64,000 bases of DNA from Rattus norvegicus (GCF_036323735.1 NC_086026.1:89177359-89241358); one strand, 5' to 3'. Counted from the stretch's first letter, positions 48,591 through 60,800 are shown. A program made the numbers and translations. The notes: generated by a model from the letters alone, not told the origin.

Positions 48591-48799
48591 GATAAGAATA
48601 AGTGAAGGAACGAGACACTGTCCACAGGTTGTAATCTGGCACCGGGATCAACTGGAGAGGTTTTCCATGTATGTAGATTCCGGTCTGCAGACTTCATTTT
48701 TCTTTGTCCAGTACTAAAGCTTACTATTCCACAGTCCAACTTGCAGAATTTTGCGACTCTCAAGGCTTTATTGATAAAAAGGAGTCATTTTTAATGTGG

Positions 48800-48880
48800 C
48801 TGGATATGTATATAGGCCAAGTGTACTTAGCATTCACAGGACCCGGGGATTCGATCCCTCACTGCCGAGAGAACAAGAAA
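48800..48880 (+). mobile_element. tRNA-derived SINE tail (ID/B4-like), weak
   Basis: The string GGGGATTCGATCCCTCACTG contains a good polymerase III B box (GATTCGATCC) followed by an A-rich end. The 5' part is not recognisable. Confidence 0.4.
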
Positions 48881-48959
48881 CTAAACTGAAGCTATTGGAT
48901 AACATCTATGATCTCATTTATCCTTATTTCAAATGAGACAAATATGTTAAATAGCAGAT

Positions 48960-49140
48960 TTGTTTTGTTTTTAAATATTTTTATTTAGTCTTTGACACTT
49001 TTGTTTTCTTGTGTGTTATATCCTGTGATCATATTCAACCCTCTTACTGCCTTGTATCCTTCCCTCCCCTGCATAAAATTCTTCAAAACAACTCTCCCTC
49101 CTACGATCATGTCTTTTAAAATGTCTTTCATCTTGAAGAC
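48960..49140 (-). mobile_element. Possible old L1 3' end
   Basis: The T-rich start, then GTGATCATATTCAACC, CCTTCCCTCCCCTGC and a CT-rich body resemble antisense L1 tails. Weak. Confidence 0.35.
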
Positions 49141-49249
49141 TAAAAGTCAAAATAGTATTTGAGACCAAAAAAAAAAAAATACTGGCAAAGAAACAAAAAT
49201 ATTTCATAATTTTTGAAGAAAATCTTACCAAACAAAAACGAGTCTTTTA

Positions 49250-50140
49250 CAGAAATAACACTGAGCAGCTGAAGAGTTCACGGATTGTTTGCAAGCGTCT
49301 ATTGTGGGACTGTGAAAGGCATCCTGGTTCCTGGTTGAGAAGGCTTGAAACCCTGGTGACCCTGAAAGGAATGGTAGGTGTTTCGCTAGATTGCCAGGAA
49401 GCCAGGCTGGTCACTAGCCTGCAGCCCTCCAGAGATTTGTAGCCATCAGTCACGTAATGGCAATGCCCCAAGCCCCTCCACAGGTAGAGGATGTGACCAG
49501 AGCTCATGAAGGCACAAGACAAATCTCCATTATAATGAGGCACCCAAAGGCCTGGAGGCTTAGCCAATAAACTTCCCAGACGCTCCTCCTGCAAAAGTTA
49601 TTTAATCTCAGGCCCACTCTGAGAAGTGGGGTATGGTTTTACTCATCCACTTTCCACCATGACAATAAACACCTTAAAATCACGGACTGTCTCTTTCATG
49701 GGATCCACCGTGGGGAGCCACAGAGAAGCCCCTCACCTACAGAGCTGCCATCTAATCTCCAGTAGAAGGCCTCCCTGTGCTCCCAGCCACCTCCACCACC
49801 AAACCTGCAGCAGCCAGTCACCATCAAGCCAAGGAGTCTCCCTGAGGAACCAGCCAGAGCTCCCCCTTTTCTCCCTTGGCCCTGGCTAGATCCAGCCTGT
49901 GAGCCCCCATTCCGTTCTCAGCTTGTCTGAGGCATCCCAACTGCGCCTGGATGCCCAAGAACCTGAGAACCAGAAGGCACCGGCCTCCTTGCAGGCCCGG
50001 GGACCCTGAGCCAGCTCAGGCTGTGTCCCTCACTCAGACTGTGCTTCCCCATCCCCAGAGCAGTGTCCCGCGGAGGCTTCCCACAGCCCAACACTGCCAA
50101 GCCCTGTGGCAGAGCGGATGCGGGACACCATCAAACCATA
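49250..50140 (+). mobile_element. Candidate solo LTR of a rodent ERV (class II-like)
   Basis: A GC-richer island stands out against AT-rich flanks. Bases 49535-49700 carry AAAGGCCTGGAGGCTTAGCC, CCAATAAACTTCCC, GTTATTTAATCTCAGGCCCA and CAATAAACACCTTAAAATCA, which I recall from a common rodent LTR. Candidate polyadenylation signals are AATAAA at about 49567 and 49664. I could not define exact TG...CA ends or flanking duplications and see no gag, pol or env frames. The family name is not assigned. Confidence 0.45.
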
Positions 50141-50151
50141 GTCTATTTTTT

Positions 50152-50153
50152 GG

Positions 50154-50188
<35 letters not shown>

Positions 50189-50226
50189 GATGATGATGAT
50201 GATGATGCTGTTGCTGCTGTTGTTGT
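50152..50226. repeat. Compound (TTG)n-(ATG)n-(CTG)n trinucleotide repeat
   Basis: About 12 TTG units, then six GAT, then CTG and TTG units. On the minus strand it reads as poly-Q/poly-H, a by-product of the repeat. Confidence 0.96.
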
Positions 50227-52144
50227 TTTATAATAAAGATAAAAGTTCTCAAACAGAGCCTTCCAGAACTGCAGCATAGAAGATATCCTGCCAAGCTCAA
50301 AATGCCAAGGAGCCCTGGCTTTCTCCTCTCTCCCAAGATGGAAAAAACAAACTAGCAAGCGAACAAGCAAACAAAAAAACCCAAAGCATACAAACAAACC
50401 AGAAGAGACTGGTCTGCCTCCATGTCTGATACAAAGCCTAACAATGATCAAAAATGTCCCTCTGCCAGTCGTTTCTCCTCATCAGTTCGGCTGAACAGTA
50501 ACACAGCTTTCACCGTAAGAGAAGAACAGTACACGCTTCAAAGCAAAAGGAGAATATCTCTACTTCTGAACATGTAGTGATAAAACATATTCCGCACAAA
50601 AGTGCTGACACTGTAGGGGTGCACAAGCTCTGCTACAAAGAGTGTAAACAAAAGGCACAGGGGCCACTGAGTAACAAAGGACATCCCTTGGTATCCCGGA
50701 ATTCAGGCTATTCAACTATTCAACGTCCTGCTGTGATGATAACTGGGCTATGCACCCTCAACTTCCCTATTTTTAAAATTAAGTGCAGGATACCAGAAAC
50801 AGTTGCAAAAATTAGTGACTTAGCTCTACATGAAGAATATTGTAATATGAAGATCGAAGCACTGAGAGAAGAAAATGTCTTATCATGGTCTTTCTCAGCA
50901 ATAAGTTTCAGAACAAATTTTTAAAACCACCATTTGACATTTTTTATGGGAGGTTTCTCAAAAAAAATTATTTTGAAGTTTATTGACCTCAAGAAGCACA
51001 GGCACCAAGAAGTAAGCTACTAATGGTCTAGTGGCTATTCTAGCAGTGTCTGTCTCTTTCCATCTTGTCACATGGCCACAGCGCACACTTTGAAAACTGT
51101 ATGCGACATCTTGCCCACTGAAAGAGCCTTATAAGCTGCAGGCCAAGGCAAAGGCAGCATATAGAACGGTCCACCCAAATGCAGCAGTGCCGAATCCACC
51201 TTCCTCCTTCTGGGTTCTCAGAGAGACATAGCTGAGAGAAAGGGAGGGAGGAAGGGAGGAAAGGGGGGCAGGGGCTTCAGAACCACAGAGACACACAGCT
51301 CTTCTCCAGTATAAATGGTTTTCAAACCACTGCCTTTCTGTTTTTTTATGAGTTCATAATTCTTGCTTCTTTTTGGTGTTTGAAAATTACGTGCAGATGT
51401 TTTGGTTATCTGCTGGTATGTCAGCAAATTATGCCAAGAAATAGAGGCTGAAAAGAACAACAATCATTCCATTTTTCCTTAGTTTCCGTGGATCAGGAAT
51501 TCAGGAAGAATCTGGAGTAGAGGCTCTTTACCGTCTCTCCTGTGATCACAGGCTGATGCTGGTTGGACCTGGTTCCAGTGACGGCCTAGGTAATTTCTGA
51601 ACACAGCTCCAGGTTTCTGCCTGAAGGGTCTGTACTGGGTAGTTTGAGCTTCCTGGCTGCATGGTCCCAAGAAACTAAACTCTTCACAGAGGATTGATTA
51701 TTCTCACACAGAATATATAACAAATTTACCCAAGTGATCCTAACAATGAAAATTGGTTTTTTGTTCACAGTTGATTTCAGCTGTTCTTGGTTAATCTAAA
51801 ATATAACAGAATCACTAAATTTTAAAATATAGAGATTTTTATGTAATCCATCCAGCCTGACTTTACTCATAGGCAAAGCTCAGTGGCTTGATTTGCTGGA
51901 ACCAGTTTCTGCTAGTGTGATTGACAGCTGTCCCTCTGCATCTTTCTCAAAGAATTGATCTCCAAGGAATCATGTAAGCTCTGTTCTCGACAGAGGATAG
52001 AGGGTGTGTGCTTCTGAACATGAAGGAACTTTTCGTAGCTTTCCCTCAACAATGTATCTCTAACATCTTTTTAATAAAACAATCAGAAATCTGCATGAGT
52101 ATCCTGGTAACCTAGCAATTTTTAGTCTCACTGACTTTACTATG

Positions 52145-52146
<2 letters not shown>
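50227..52146. other. No gene seen
   Basis: Unassigned. A 115-codon plus frame at 50577-50924 has no recognised features. About 51480-51665 may be a decayed ancient repeat (see rejected items). Confidence 0.55.
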
Positions 52147-52198
<52 letters not shown>

Positions 52199-52205
52199 AT
52201 ATATA

Positions 52206-52250
<45 letters not shown>
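52147..52250. repeat. (AT)n-(GT)n-(AT)n compound microsatellite
   Basis: An (AT) run of about 16 units, a (GT) run of about 10, then TATATATGTACATATATAT and a further (AT) run. The second AT part is self-complementary around GTAC. Confidence 0.97.
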
Positions 52251-52252
<2 letters not shown>

Positions 52253-53114
52253 AGTAAGATATATAAAATACTTAATATCCAAAATCTAAACAAGATATAA
52301 AACATTGCTTCCTGAAATGAGCCGATAAAGGTTTAATGTAGTTTAAATCTAACATGTGTTGCTGTAGAAACTTGAAAACAAACCAAGTGACATTTGCATT
52401 CTCTTTGTCTCTCTCTGTTAACCCTGTTTCCAGCTTCACTCTCAATGTCCCTTCTGGATGCACTTTGGGAGATGAGCATACTACTTGGCTCTCCTTTTCA
52501 CAAAATATGCCTATATGCAGAACATCAGTTAACCTACTCTAGCCTACTTTCTCAGAAATATTTCTACGCTCTAACAAGCTATGAGTAACGTATCCACTTT
52601 CCTAAAATCTATTTCCTCCTTTGCACAGTATTTTAGGGGAACAGACCTAATACTTTTCATATTAACCTCAGCTATGTCTGCAAGGATATAACATGATGTG
52701 ATTTTATTTCAAGGTTTGGTTGTTTTGGAATGTGGAACATTAGGTTATGCCTCACTTTTGTCCAGATTTAAACACCCTTCTCTGTTTTATATGTCTTGCA
52801 AGACCCACAGAGTCTGAGAATGTGACAGAGGAGCCCTTCCATGTCTGGGAATGTAACAGAACATATTATATCTATTTTTAAATCTTCAAAATTCTTGTAG
52901 TAGCTGAAAGCTGGAAACCGTATTCAAATTATCTCACTGTTGGACATCACCTAAAAAAAACCGATCCCCCTCTCCCTCATGCTGCCCCCCCAGACACTGC
53001 TCTAAAATCCTGCCACTGACCACAATCCTCCCACATTCACCCCCAGCCACTTCAGCCACAGAATCTTTACTAAATGATAGCCTAGTAGATGAAAGGACGC
53101 AGAATGGCTTGATA
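52251..53114. other. No gene seen
   Basis: Unassigned AT-rich sequence. Confidence 0.55.
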
Positions 53115-53261
53115 ATTTTAAAAAAGTTATATTTCATGAGATTATAATATAATTAGGTCATTTCCCTCTTCAATTTCCTCCCTAAAACTCCTAACATACC
53201 ACCTCTTACCCTCTTTTAAATCCATGGGTACTTTTGTACAATCGTTGTTACATCCATACAA

Positions 53262-53313
53262 TTGTGTGTGTGTGTTTGTGTGTGTGTTTGTGTGTATGTG
53301 TGTGTGTGTATGT
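53262..53313. repeat. (GT)n imperfect microsatellite
   Basis: GT units with TTTG and TATG interruptions inside the old L1 3' UTR. Confidence 0.9.
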
Positions 53314-55218
53314 ATTCCTAATACATAAATACAACTTATTAGTCTTATAATGTTACTTGTATTTTCATGGCTCACCATCTGGTATTAGATAACCAATGTT
53401 CTTTTCCCTAGAGGAAACTGTTTCTCTATCTCTCATTACTCCTTGGTTACCTGGATCTTTGTGTAGGGTTGAGGCCTCCTGGACTTTCTCTTGCTCACTT
53501 TAGCATGTCTATTATTGTTGTTTGTGTTCTGCTCATGTATAAGCAGTCATGTTGATGAGACTTAATGGCTATAGCTTCTGACATCCCTAGAAAACACAGT
53601 CTCACAGAAAACTCCTTGATCCTTGGGTTTCTATAATCATGTCTGCCTCTCTTCCGCTGTGAGCCTTAGGTGTGGAAGTTGTATTGTATTCTATGTAGAT
53701 GTGTCTTTTGGGACTGGATACCACAAATCTGAATTTTATTTGATTGTGGTTTCCTGTAATGGTCTCTGTCTGTTGCAAAGAAAAGTTTCCTTAATGGGAA
53801 GTGAGAACTACACTTAGCTTGTGGGTATGAGGACAGATATTTAGAATGTAGTTAGGGATTATGCTGGCTTAGTAAAATGGTGGTTGTAGGTTTCCCTCCA
53901 AGGCCGGTGACTTCATTAGCCCTTGGTAGTTGGTTAGGTACCGGGCATGATTTTGCTCTTGTTGAGCTGGCTGTAACTCCAATTAGAGAGCAGTGGGTGA
54001 TAGCCAAGGTATGCATGCCACTACAGCTGTCACATCATACTGGTCATTAGTGTGCTTCAAGCAGAGCTGGGTAGGACTGTTGGTCGCTTCTCTCCTTTAT
54101 AAGATCGATTGCTACCTCTTGGTATCATCAAAGCTGGTCCTCACGGAGAGGCTTTCAGGTCAGTTCTAGCTAGCTCGGGGACCCTTGGGTCCTTGTAAGA
54201 AGTACAGTCTTCACCAATAGAAATTTGTCCTCCACCTCTGGGAAGCAACCAAGGACAATAACAATAGCCCGTAATGTTTTGAGGGTCTCTTGGACAGCCT
54301 TATCCAACAACACTAAAATGGGTTTCCCATGCCTGCTCAGTGTTTTGTTACATGGTGTGGGTGCTGCGGCCCCTAGGTGAGGTTGGGCGGACAGTTGGGG
54401 AGGCTTCCATACCTCTCTAATAATACAAATGCCTATGTCTGCTCGTATACCACATAGAAGATCCTAGAAAACTAGCGAGCCTCAGATTGGGCCCAGAACA
54501 GGGCAGTGGCTGCATTCTTGGTCTTTTAGGAAGTCCCCTTGGGCATTAGCAGCCTAGCACCTCCCCATAATGACAGTGGGATAATCGGCTACTCCAGAGC
54601 TAATTCCCTATTGGTCCAAAGTCTCCATAAAACTGCTTGCTGCTGAGCAATACAGTACTCTGCACCTCAGTGCTGACCTCTAGAGTCTGTCTTCCGGGTT
54701 GGTGACTTGCACTCCCTCACCCACTCCTGGATCCCAGTTCTCACAGTATGGTTTTTGGGTCTTGGAAAAGCATTGTTGGTCCATCTGGCAAAATTTCATT
54801 CAAACAATAAATACATACACACACATGTGTGTGTATTAACTTATATGTATAATGGCTATTTTTAGGTAGAGAGCTAATAATATGATTCATTATGTCTGTT
54901 TCAGACATCTTTATTTGTTACTTGATCCCCTTCCCTCCTTCTGAATTTATCTTTCTCTTCAAATCCAATTAACCTTCCCCACTCAGAGTGCTCCATTTAC
55001 CCACCGATCACTTTTCTTGTGCTATTCTCCTTCCATTGGCCCCCAATCCCTCCCTCTGGCAATGGTCTCTTTACTTTCCTGGTTTGTGAAGTTCTCCCAG
55101 GATATGTACTCGCATCTATCGTATAGACCATCAGATTATAGAGAACATGCAACATTTGTTCATCTGGGGCTTGGTTCCCTTACTCACTATAATCTTTTCT
55201 AGTTTTGCCCACTCACCT

Positions 55219-55434
55219 GCAGGATTCATGACTCCATGGTTACTTCTGAGTAGTATTTCATAGTGTATATGTGCAGGGTTCATGACCCCATGGTTACTTC
55301 TGAGTAGTATTTCATAGTGTATGTGTGCAGGGTTCATGACTCCATGGTTACTTCTCAGTAGTATTTCATAGTATATGTGTGCAGGGTTCATGGTTCCATG
55401 GTTCTTCACTTCTCAGTTGTATTCCATGGTATAT
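55219..55434. repeat. 54-bp minisatellite, about four copies
   Basis: GCAGG(G/A)TTCATG starts units at 55219, 55273, 55327 and 55381, exactly 54 bp apart, with few differences. It lies where the L1 ORF2 C-terminal end is copied antisense. As 54 is divisible by 3, the minus strand reads NHGVMNPAHIHYEILLRS repeats in frame. Confidence 0.95.
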
Positions 55435-55439
55435 ATGTG

Positions 55440-58400
55440 CTACATCTTCATTATCTATCCATCAGTTGAAGAACATTTAAATCGCTCCTGTTTCCTAACA
55501 TTTGGGAGAGAGCAGCAGTGAGCATGCCTGAGCAAGTGTCTGTGGGATGGGCTGTGGAATCCCTTGGGAACATGGTATAGCAGGGTCATGGGATAGATTT
55601 CTCTTTTAGCTTTTTTGAGGATTCTCCATACTGAGATCCAATTAGAGAGTAGTTAGCTGGACAATTCCATCAAAAGTGAGTAAGTCTTCCCTCTTCCCCA
55701 TATCCCCTCCAGTTTTTTTTTTGTTTGTTTGTTTGGTTGGTTTGGTTTGTTTTTTTGCCAATTTCCTTGATCTTTACTATTCTGGCTCAGATAAGATACA
55801 ATCTCAAAGTTGATTTTTATTTACATTTCTCTAATAATATAAGCCTTTTTTTCTTTAAGAACGCTCCTTTTAAGTCCCAGGCCCATTTTCGGAATTGGTC
55901 ATGTGTTTTATTGACTCCTTGGTTTTTTGAGGTTTTTGTGTAGTGTGGATATTAATCCCTTGCCAGATTTATAACTAACAAACATTCTCTCCCATTTTAT
56001 GGGCTTCCTCTGTACCTAACTGGTTCTTTAGCTGTGCAGAAGCTTTTCAAGTTTTATGAAATCCCACTCATAAATTATTGACCTTAATTCTTGCATGAAC
56101 AGACTCGTGTTTAGCAAGTACTTTCCTAAACTTTTCTCATAGGACACTGTATTTTCTTCACTGTTTCAGAGCTCACATGTAAATCTGTGATCTATTTTGA
56201 GTTAGTCTTATGCAAGGTAATAGACAGGTGTCTAGTTTAATTCTTCCATGTGTGGGCATCCAGTTTTCCCAGTACCATTTGTTGAGGGCACTTTTTCTCT
56301 GAAGAGTACACAACGCACCAGTATCAGATTGTTCTCATTATGATAGCTCTGTAATATAGCTTGAGATTTATAATGGTAATCCTTCCAGCACTCTTTTCTT
56401 GCTTGACTTTTTTTAGGCTCTCTGTGGTCTTTTGTGGTTCCCAGTGAATTTAAAGACAGCTTTTCTATAAAGAATCAAATGGTGATTTAAATTGAGAGTA
56501 CATTGAATGTCTAAATCACTTTTGACAAATTGATCATGTTTACAATATTAATTCTACCAATCCAGGAGCACAGGGTGTCTTTCTATTTTCTAGTATCTTT
56601 ATCTCTTTCTTTAGAGGCTTAAAGGTTTTTTTTTTGCATAACCCTTCACTTACTTGGGTAGATGTAATCCTAGATGTTTTATTTCTTTGAGGCTGCTGTG
56701 AATAGGAATGTGTCCATGATCTCTTTCTATGTTTGTTGATGTGTAGAATGGTTATTGACTTGAGTACACCGATTCTCTATCTTGTCACAGTGCTGACAAG
56801 TGTATCATTTTTAAAGTTTTCTGGTAGATTTTTAGTACAGTTCCATATCATCTTCAAATAGGTATAGTTGACTTCTTTCCGTATTTCTATTTTTTAAATT
56901 TCTCTTGCTTTATTGCTCCAGCTTTGAGCACACTATTGAGAAGGCATTAGATAGTGCACAGCACTGTCTAGTTCCTAACCTCAACAGGATTGCTTCGTTT
57001 TTCTCCACCCAAGATGATATTTACTGTGGATTTCTAGTGTATAGCTTTCATTATGTTTCTGTATGTCCCCTCTAGCCCTACCTTCCCTAGGACTTTTATC
57101 ATGAAGTCATGTTGGATTTTTTTCAAAAGTTCTTTCTACATCTATCAATATGATCATATGATTTTTCTCTTTAAGTCCATTTATGGTCTATTGCATGTAT
57201 TGATTTGCATATGTTGGAACATCCCTGCATTTCGGGGATAAAATCACCGTGGTCATGGTAGATAATCTTTTTAATGCTGTATGCTAGATCTTCTCTGAAG
57301 GACTGGTAGAATTCTGCTGTGAAATCATCTGGCCCTATACTTTTCTAGTTGGCAGGCTTCCATTACTTTTCAATTACTCACTTGTCATGGGTCTGATTAG
57401 GTTGTTAAAATCTTCTTTGTTTAATTTTGGTGATTTGGCTGAATCTAGAAATTCATTCATTTCTTTTAGATTTTTCAACTTAATGCAGTACAAGGTTGTT
57501 TAAAAAAAACAAGCAAACATTCTCTTACAATCTAAATTTCTTTCATGCCCATTTTAATGCTTCCCTGTCTGTTTCTGATTCTGTTAATTTGGGTCCCCTT
57601 TTTCTTTCTTTTAGTTAGTTGGGCCAAGGGTCTGTCCATCTTGTTTATCTTCTCAAAGACTCTGCTCTTGGGCTGATTATTTCTTTGTACTGTTTGCTTA
57701 GTTCCTATTTCACTAATTTCTGCTCTGATTTTTATTATTTCTTGCCACTAACCGGGCTTCAATTTGTTATCTTCTTGTTTTTCCAAATTCTTGATTTGCC
57801 TCATCCAGCTGTTCATTTGTGCTCTTTCTGATGTTTTAGCATAGGCAGTTAGCATCGTAGGTTCTCTCGTGGAGTAGCTTCCAGTATTAGGAAAGCTTTA
57901 GTGTATTCCAGATGTTTGGTTGTGTTGTGTTCTTGTTTTCACTTAGTTCCAGAAATTTTCTTTTCTTCCTTGGTTTCTTCTTTAATCCATTCATCATTCA
58001 AGAATGAGTTGTTCACTTGTCACTAATTTGTGTGTCTACTAAAGATCTATTTGTTGTTGAGTTCAAGTTTCATAGTCAGAAAGAATGCATGAAGTTATCT
58101 AAATCTTTTTAAATTTTAAAGATGTACTTTGTGTCCCAAGATGTGATCTATTTTAGAGAAGCTTCAGTGTACTGATTAGTACAGTATATCTTCTTTGGTG
58201 TTTTGGTGGAATATATTGTCAAAAATCTATTAAGTACGTTTGGTGTGTGATGCCATTTAATTCTGAAGTTTCCCTCTTGTTTTTTGTTCAGATGCCCTAT
58301 GTATTGGAGGGAGTAGGATATTTAAGTCACTTACTAATAATGGATTGATTATTGGAGTTTAAACATTACTGTTTGTGTTTTTCAATCCAGTAATACATTT

Positions 58401-58794
58401 CTTTATAAAACTGAGTGCATTAGAGATTGATGCAAATATGCTTAGGATAGTAATATCTTCTTAGCTAACCATTTCCTTTGTTAAAAGGACATACTCCTCT
58501 TTGTCTTTTCTGATCAATTTCACTTAGAATTCTATTCTGTCAAATATTAGGACAATGAAGCCAGCTTGCTTCTTGACCCCATTTGAATGTAGTACTCTTG
58601 TACATTCTTCGACACTTAAACAGTGCCTACCTTTATACGTCGTAAGATATATTTTTGAGCCATTCAGTTACCCTGTGTCTTTTCATTGGAGGAAGGAAGC
58701 AATCAGTATTTAAACTCATTATTGAAAGGTATATGTTAATTGTAATCACTGTGCTGTTGGTTTTTTGGGGTATGAGAGAGAGAGAGGGTGGGGG

Positions 58795-58845
<51 letters not shown>

Positions 58846-58980
58846 GTGTAAGTGTATATGTGTTTTAGTTTTAGTCTGTGTTTTGTGTTTTAGTAATTAT
58901 GGATTCATATCTCTTTCCACTGTCTCTTGGCCATACTCATTCCTGTTACCAACCTGAAATACTGTTTTCTGTACTGTCTT
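55440..58980 (-). pseudogene. L1 ORF2 remnant, decayed
   Basis: Antisense homology to the whole young ORF2 is visible from the endonuclease end (near 58650) to the C-terminal part (near 55440). No open stretch of length remains, and the FADD region (about 56840-56900) is not clean. Its divergence from the copies at 160 and 28695 is far greater than theirs from each other, so it is an older lineage. Confidence 0.75.
58799..58843. repeat. (GT)n microsatellite
   Basis: Pure run of about 22 units after a short GA tract, inside the old L1. Confidence 0.97.
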
Positions 58981-59089
58981 GAGGTTTTGTTTGCTGGATA
59001 TACATTTTTCCCTAACAGTTATAACATGGAAAGTTGTTCTTTCTCCTTCATCTATGGCAAATAGCTTTTCTGGGTATATTAGTCTGGGC

Positions 59090-59500
59090 TAGATCTCATG
59101 ACCTTTCAGAACTTAGAAAGCATTATTTCAACTTTTAAGGTTTTCATTGGGAAATTGGCTTTATTTTGATAAGTTTTTCTTTATATATGACTTACATTTT
59201 TACAGCATTCAATATATTTTATTTGCTTTGCATACTTAGTATTTTACTGCAACATGCCATGGAGACTTTCATTCTTGTGCTGTCAATACAGGGTTCTATC
59301 TAACTGTGGTATCTCTGTAGGTATGTCTTGCCTTAGTTTTTAGTATTTTTCTTCTACGATAATTGTTAAAGACCTGGTCTATGCCTTTGACTTGGGATTC
59401 ATCTCCCTCATTTATGCTTACAAAATGAATGTATGATAGCTTCATGGCATCCTCAGAGTTTGTGAAGCCTTCTTTCTTATCACCCAGGACCACTTGCCCA
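59090..59500 (-). pseudogene. L1 ORF1 remnant, decayed
   Basis: The antisense C-terminal half of ORF1 is recognisable. TCTGTAGGTATGTCTTGCCT is near 59320, and the later CTATGCCTTTGACTTGGGATTC with CCTCATTTATGCTTAC corresponds to the loop and RNA-binding region. No frame survives. Confidence 0.6.
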
Positions 59501-59662
59501 AAGGTGGTACACTGGGCTGGGCCCTGACTACATAAATTACTAATTAAGAAAATGCTCTACAGGCCTGTCTACAACTTCTTATGGAGGCATTTTCTCAACT
59601 GAAGTTCCCTCCTCTCTGATTATTCTAGCTTATGTCATGCTGACATAAAATTAGCTAGCACT
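59500..59662 (-). mobile_element. URR1/RMER-like repeat, 5' part
   Basis: The minus strand reads GTGCTAGCTAATTTTATGTC, then GAAAATGCCTCCATAAG and GCATTTTCTTAATTAGTAA, matching the opening part of the element at 14266. The 3' part is absent. Confidence 0.6.
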
Positions 59663-59671
59663 CTTGGGTGC

Positions 59672-59703
59672 TGTGTGTGTGTGCGTGCATGCGTGTGCAT
59701 GCA

Positions 59704-59747
<44 letters not shown>
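59672..59747. repeat. (GT)n with GCATGC core
   Basis: Alternating purine-pyrimidine sequence throughout, including GTGCGTGCATGCGTGTGCAT and then a pure (GT) run. Confidence 0.96.
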
Positions 59748-59750
<3 letters not shown>

Positions 59751-59761
59751 CCATATAAAGT

Positions 59762-60055
59762 TGATTTTTTTAAATTTCTGTGAAGAATTCTGTTGGTAAT
59801 TTGATAGGGATTGCATTGAATCTGTAGATTACTTTTGGTAGAATGACCATTTTCACAGCATTAATCCTACTGAACCATGAACATGGGAGATATTCTTCTA
59901 GCATCTTAAAGTTTTTATTATGCAAGTCTTCCACTTGCTCAGTTATAGCTATCCTAAGATATTTTTGAGACTATTTTGTAAAAGGTAATGTTTCCCTTAT
60001 TTCTTTCACAGAGTGTTCATTATTTGAGTAGAGGAAGACTAATGATTTTTTTGTT
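59762..60055 (-). mobile_element. L1 ORF2 mid-region fragment
   Basis: Antisense to the region around 2450-2700 of the first L1: GGGATTGCATTGAATCTGTA, GATTACTTTTGGTAGAATG, CCATGAACATGGGAGAT and the CAGTTATAGCTATCC area. Truncated at both ends. Confidence 0.85.
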
Positions 60056-60059
60056 AGGT

Positions 60060-60800
60060 GACCGTATTATTGAGATTTAATGGACACTCCATGACATACA
60101 CAGAAGACACTACTTCATGACAAATGTTCTGGTCTTCTAGCTCTTACATTCTGTCTGTCCCTCTCAGGTAACATTCCCCAAGCCTTAGGTATAGGTATTA
60201 TGTTATAAATGTGTTGATCATGATGGGTACCACATAGTCAGTTTTCAGGTGTGGATTTCTGTGATGGTCTTTGCTATGCAAAAAGGTATTTTGGTAAAGA
60301 GTTAGACCTACATTTATAGATAAGTAGGTAGAAAGGTAAGTATTCAGAAATTACATTATACTGTAATTAAGTCAGTAGTTATATTGATTTAAGAATATGC
60401 AGTAGAAGGTTCTTCTCTAGGATCTATGACTTAACCAGCTACAAGTTATTGGCTTAGCTTCTAGTATTAGGCATGAATTCCTTCTTATTGAGTAGGTCTT
60501 ACGTCCAATTAAGTGACTGTTGGCTGTCCCCAAGATACATGAACCACTTTTGCATCCTTGGGGAATATCTTACCATGATAATCATTGTTGTGGTTCAAAG
60601 TCTTTACTAATAGGTAGGACTTTTTAAATAGATTGTTTTGATTTGAATGCTGTGAGAGCCAGTCCTTAGGGAAGATGCTCTCCAGGACAGTACTAGCTTC
60701 ATTTCCCTACTAAGGCATATGATATCTTTAGCAACAGGGTTCGAAAAGGCAACAAAAGCAATACGAGCCAAAGTTCTTAAAACCTGTAAGATTTATCAAG
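60060..60800 (-). mobile_element. Old L1 (Lx-type) 3' UTR fragment
   Basis: It shares the antisense 3' UTR words of the 37275 and 53115 copies: GGCATGAATTCCTTCTTATTGAG, CCAATTAAGTGACTGTTGGC, GGTAGGACTTTT and AGCAACAGGGTTCG. In minus-strand order it lies upstream of an ORF2 piece, so the two cannot be one collinear element. Confidence 0.6.

Larger units (their letters stand above)
53115..59500 (-). mobile_element. Old LINE-1, nearly full length but heavily decayed
   Basis: In minus-strand order: ORF1 (59500-59090), ORF2 (about 58980-55440) and a long 3' UTR (about 55200-53115). ORF2 order matches the young L1 without rearrangement. Antisense words track it: CTGTGCAGAAGCTTTTCAAG (56032), CCCTAACCTCAACAGGATTGC region (56980), CATCCCTGCATTTCGGGGAT (57221) and CTTGTTTATCTTCTCAAAGA (57639). 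Stops and shifts are everywhere. It carries (GT)n at 53262-53313 and 58799-58843 and a 54-bp minisatellite at 55219-55434. Confidence 0.8.

Noticed and set aside
50143..50451. Minus-strand frame with poly-Q and poly-H
   Set aside because: Caused by the TTG/GAT/CTG triplet array; the flanking residues show no family and there is no promoter or splice context.
50577..50924. 115-codon plus frame as a gene
   Set aside because: No recognised motif, no splice or promoter context, and length is within chance for AT-rich intergenic DNA.
51480..51665. Ancient MLT-type LTR or DNA element
   Set aside because: Words such as GATCAGGAATTCAGGAAG look familiar, but I cannot fix a family or ends.
55219..55434. 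CRISPR-like array
   Set aside because: Units are contiguous with no variable spacers; it is a minisatellite in an old L1 in mammalian DNA.
58655..58957. 100-codon frame with poly-CV
   Set aside because: Read through a (GT)n tract inside an old antisense L1.
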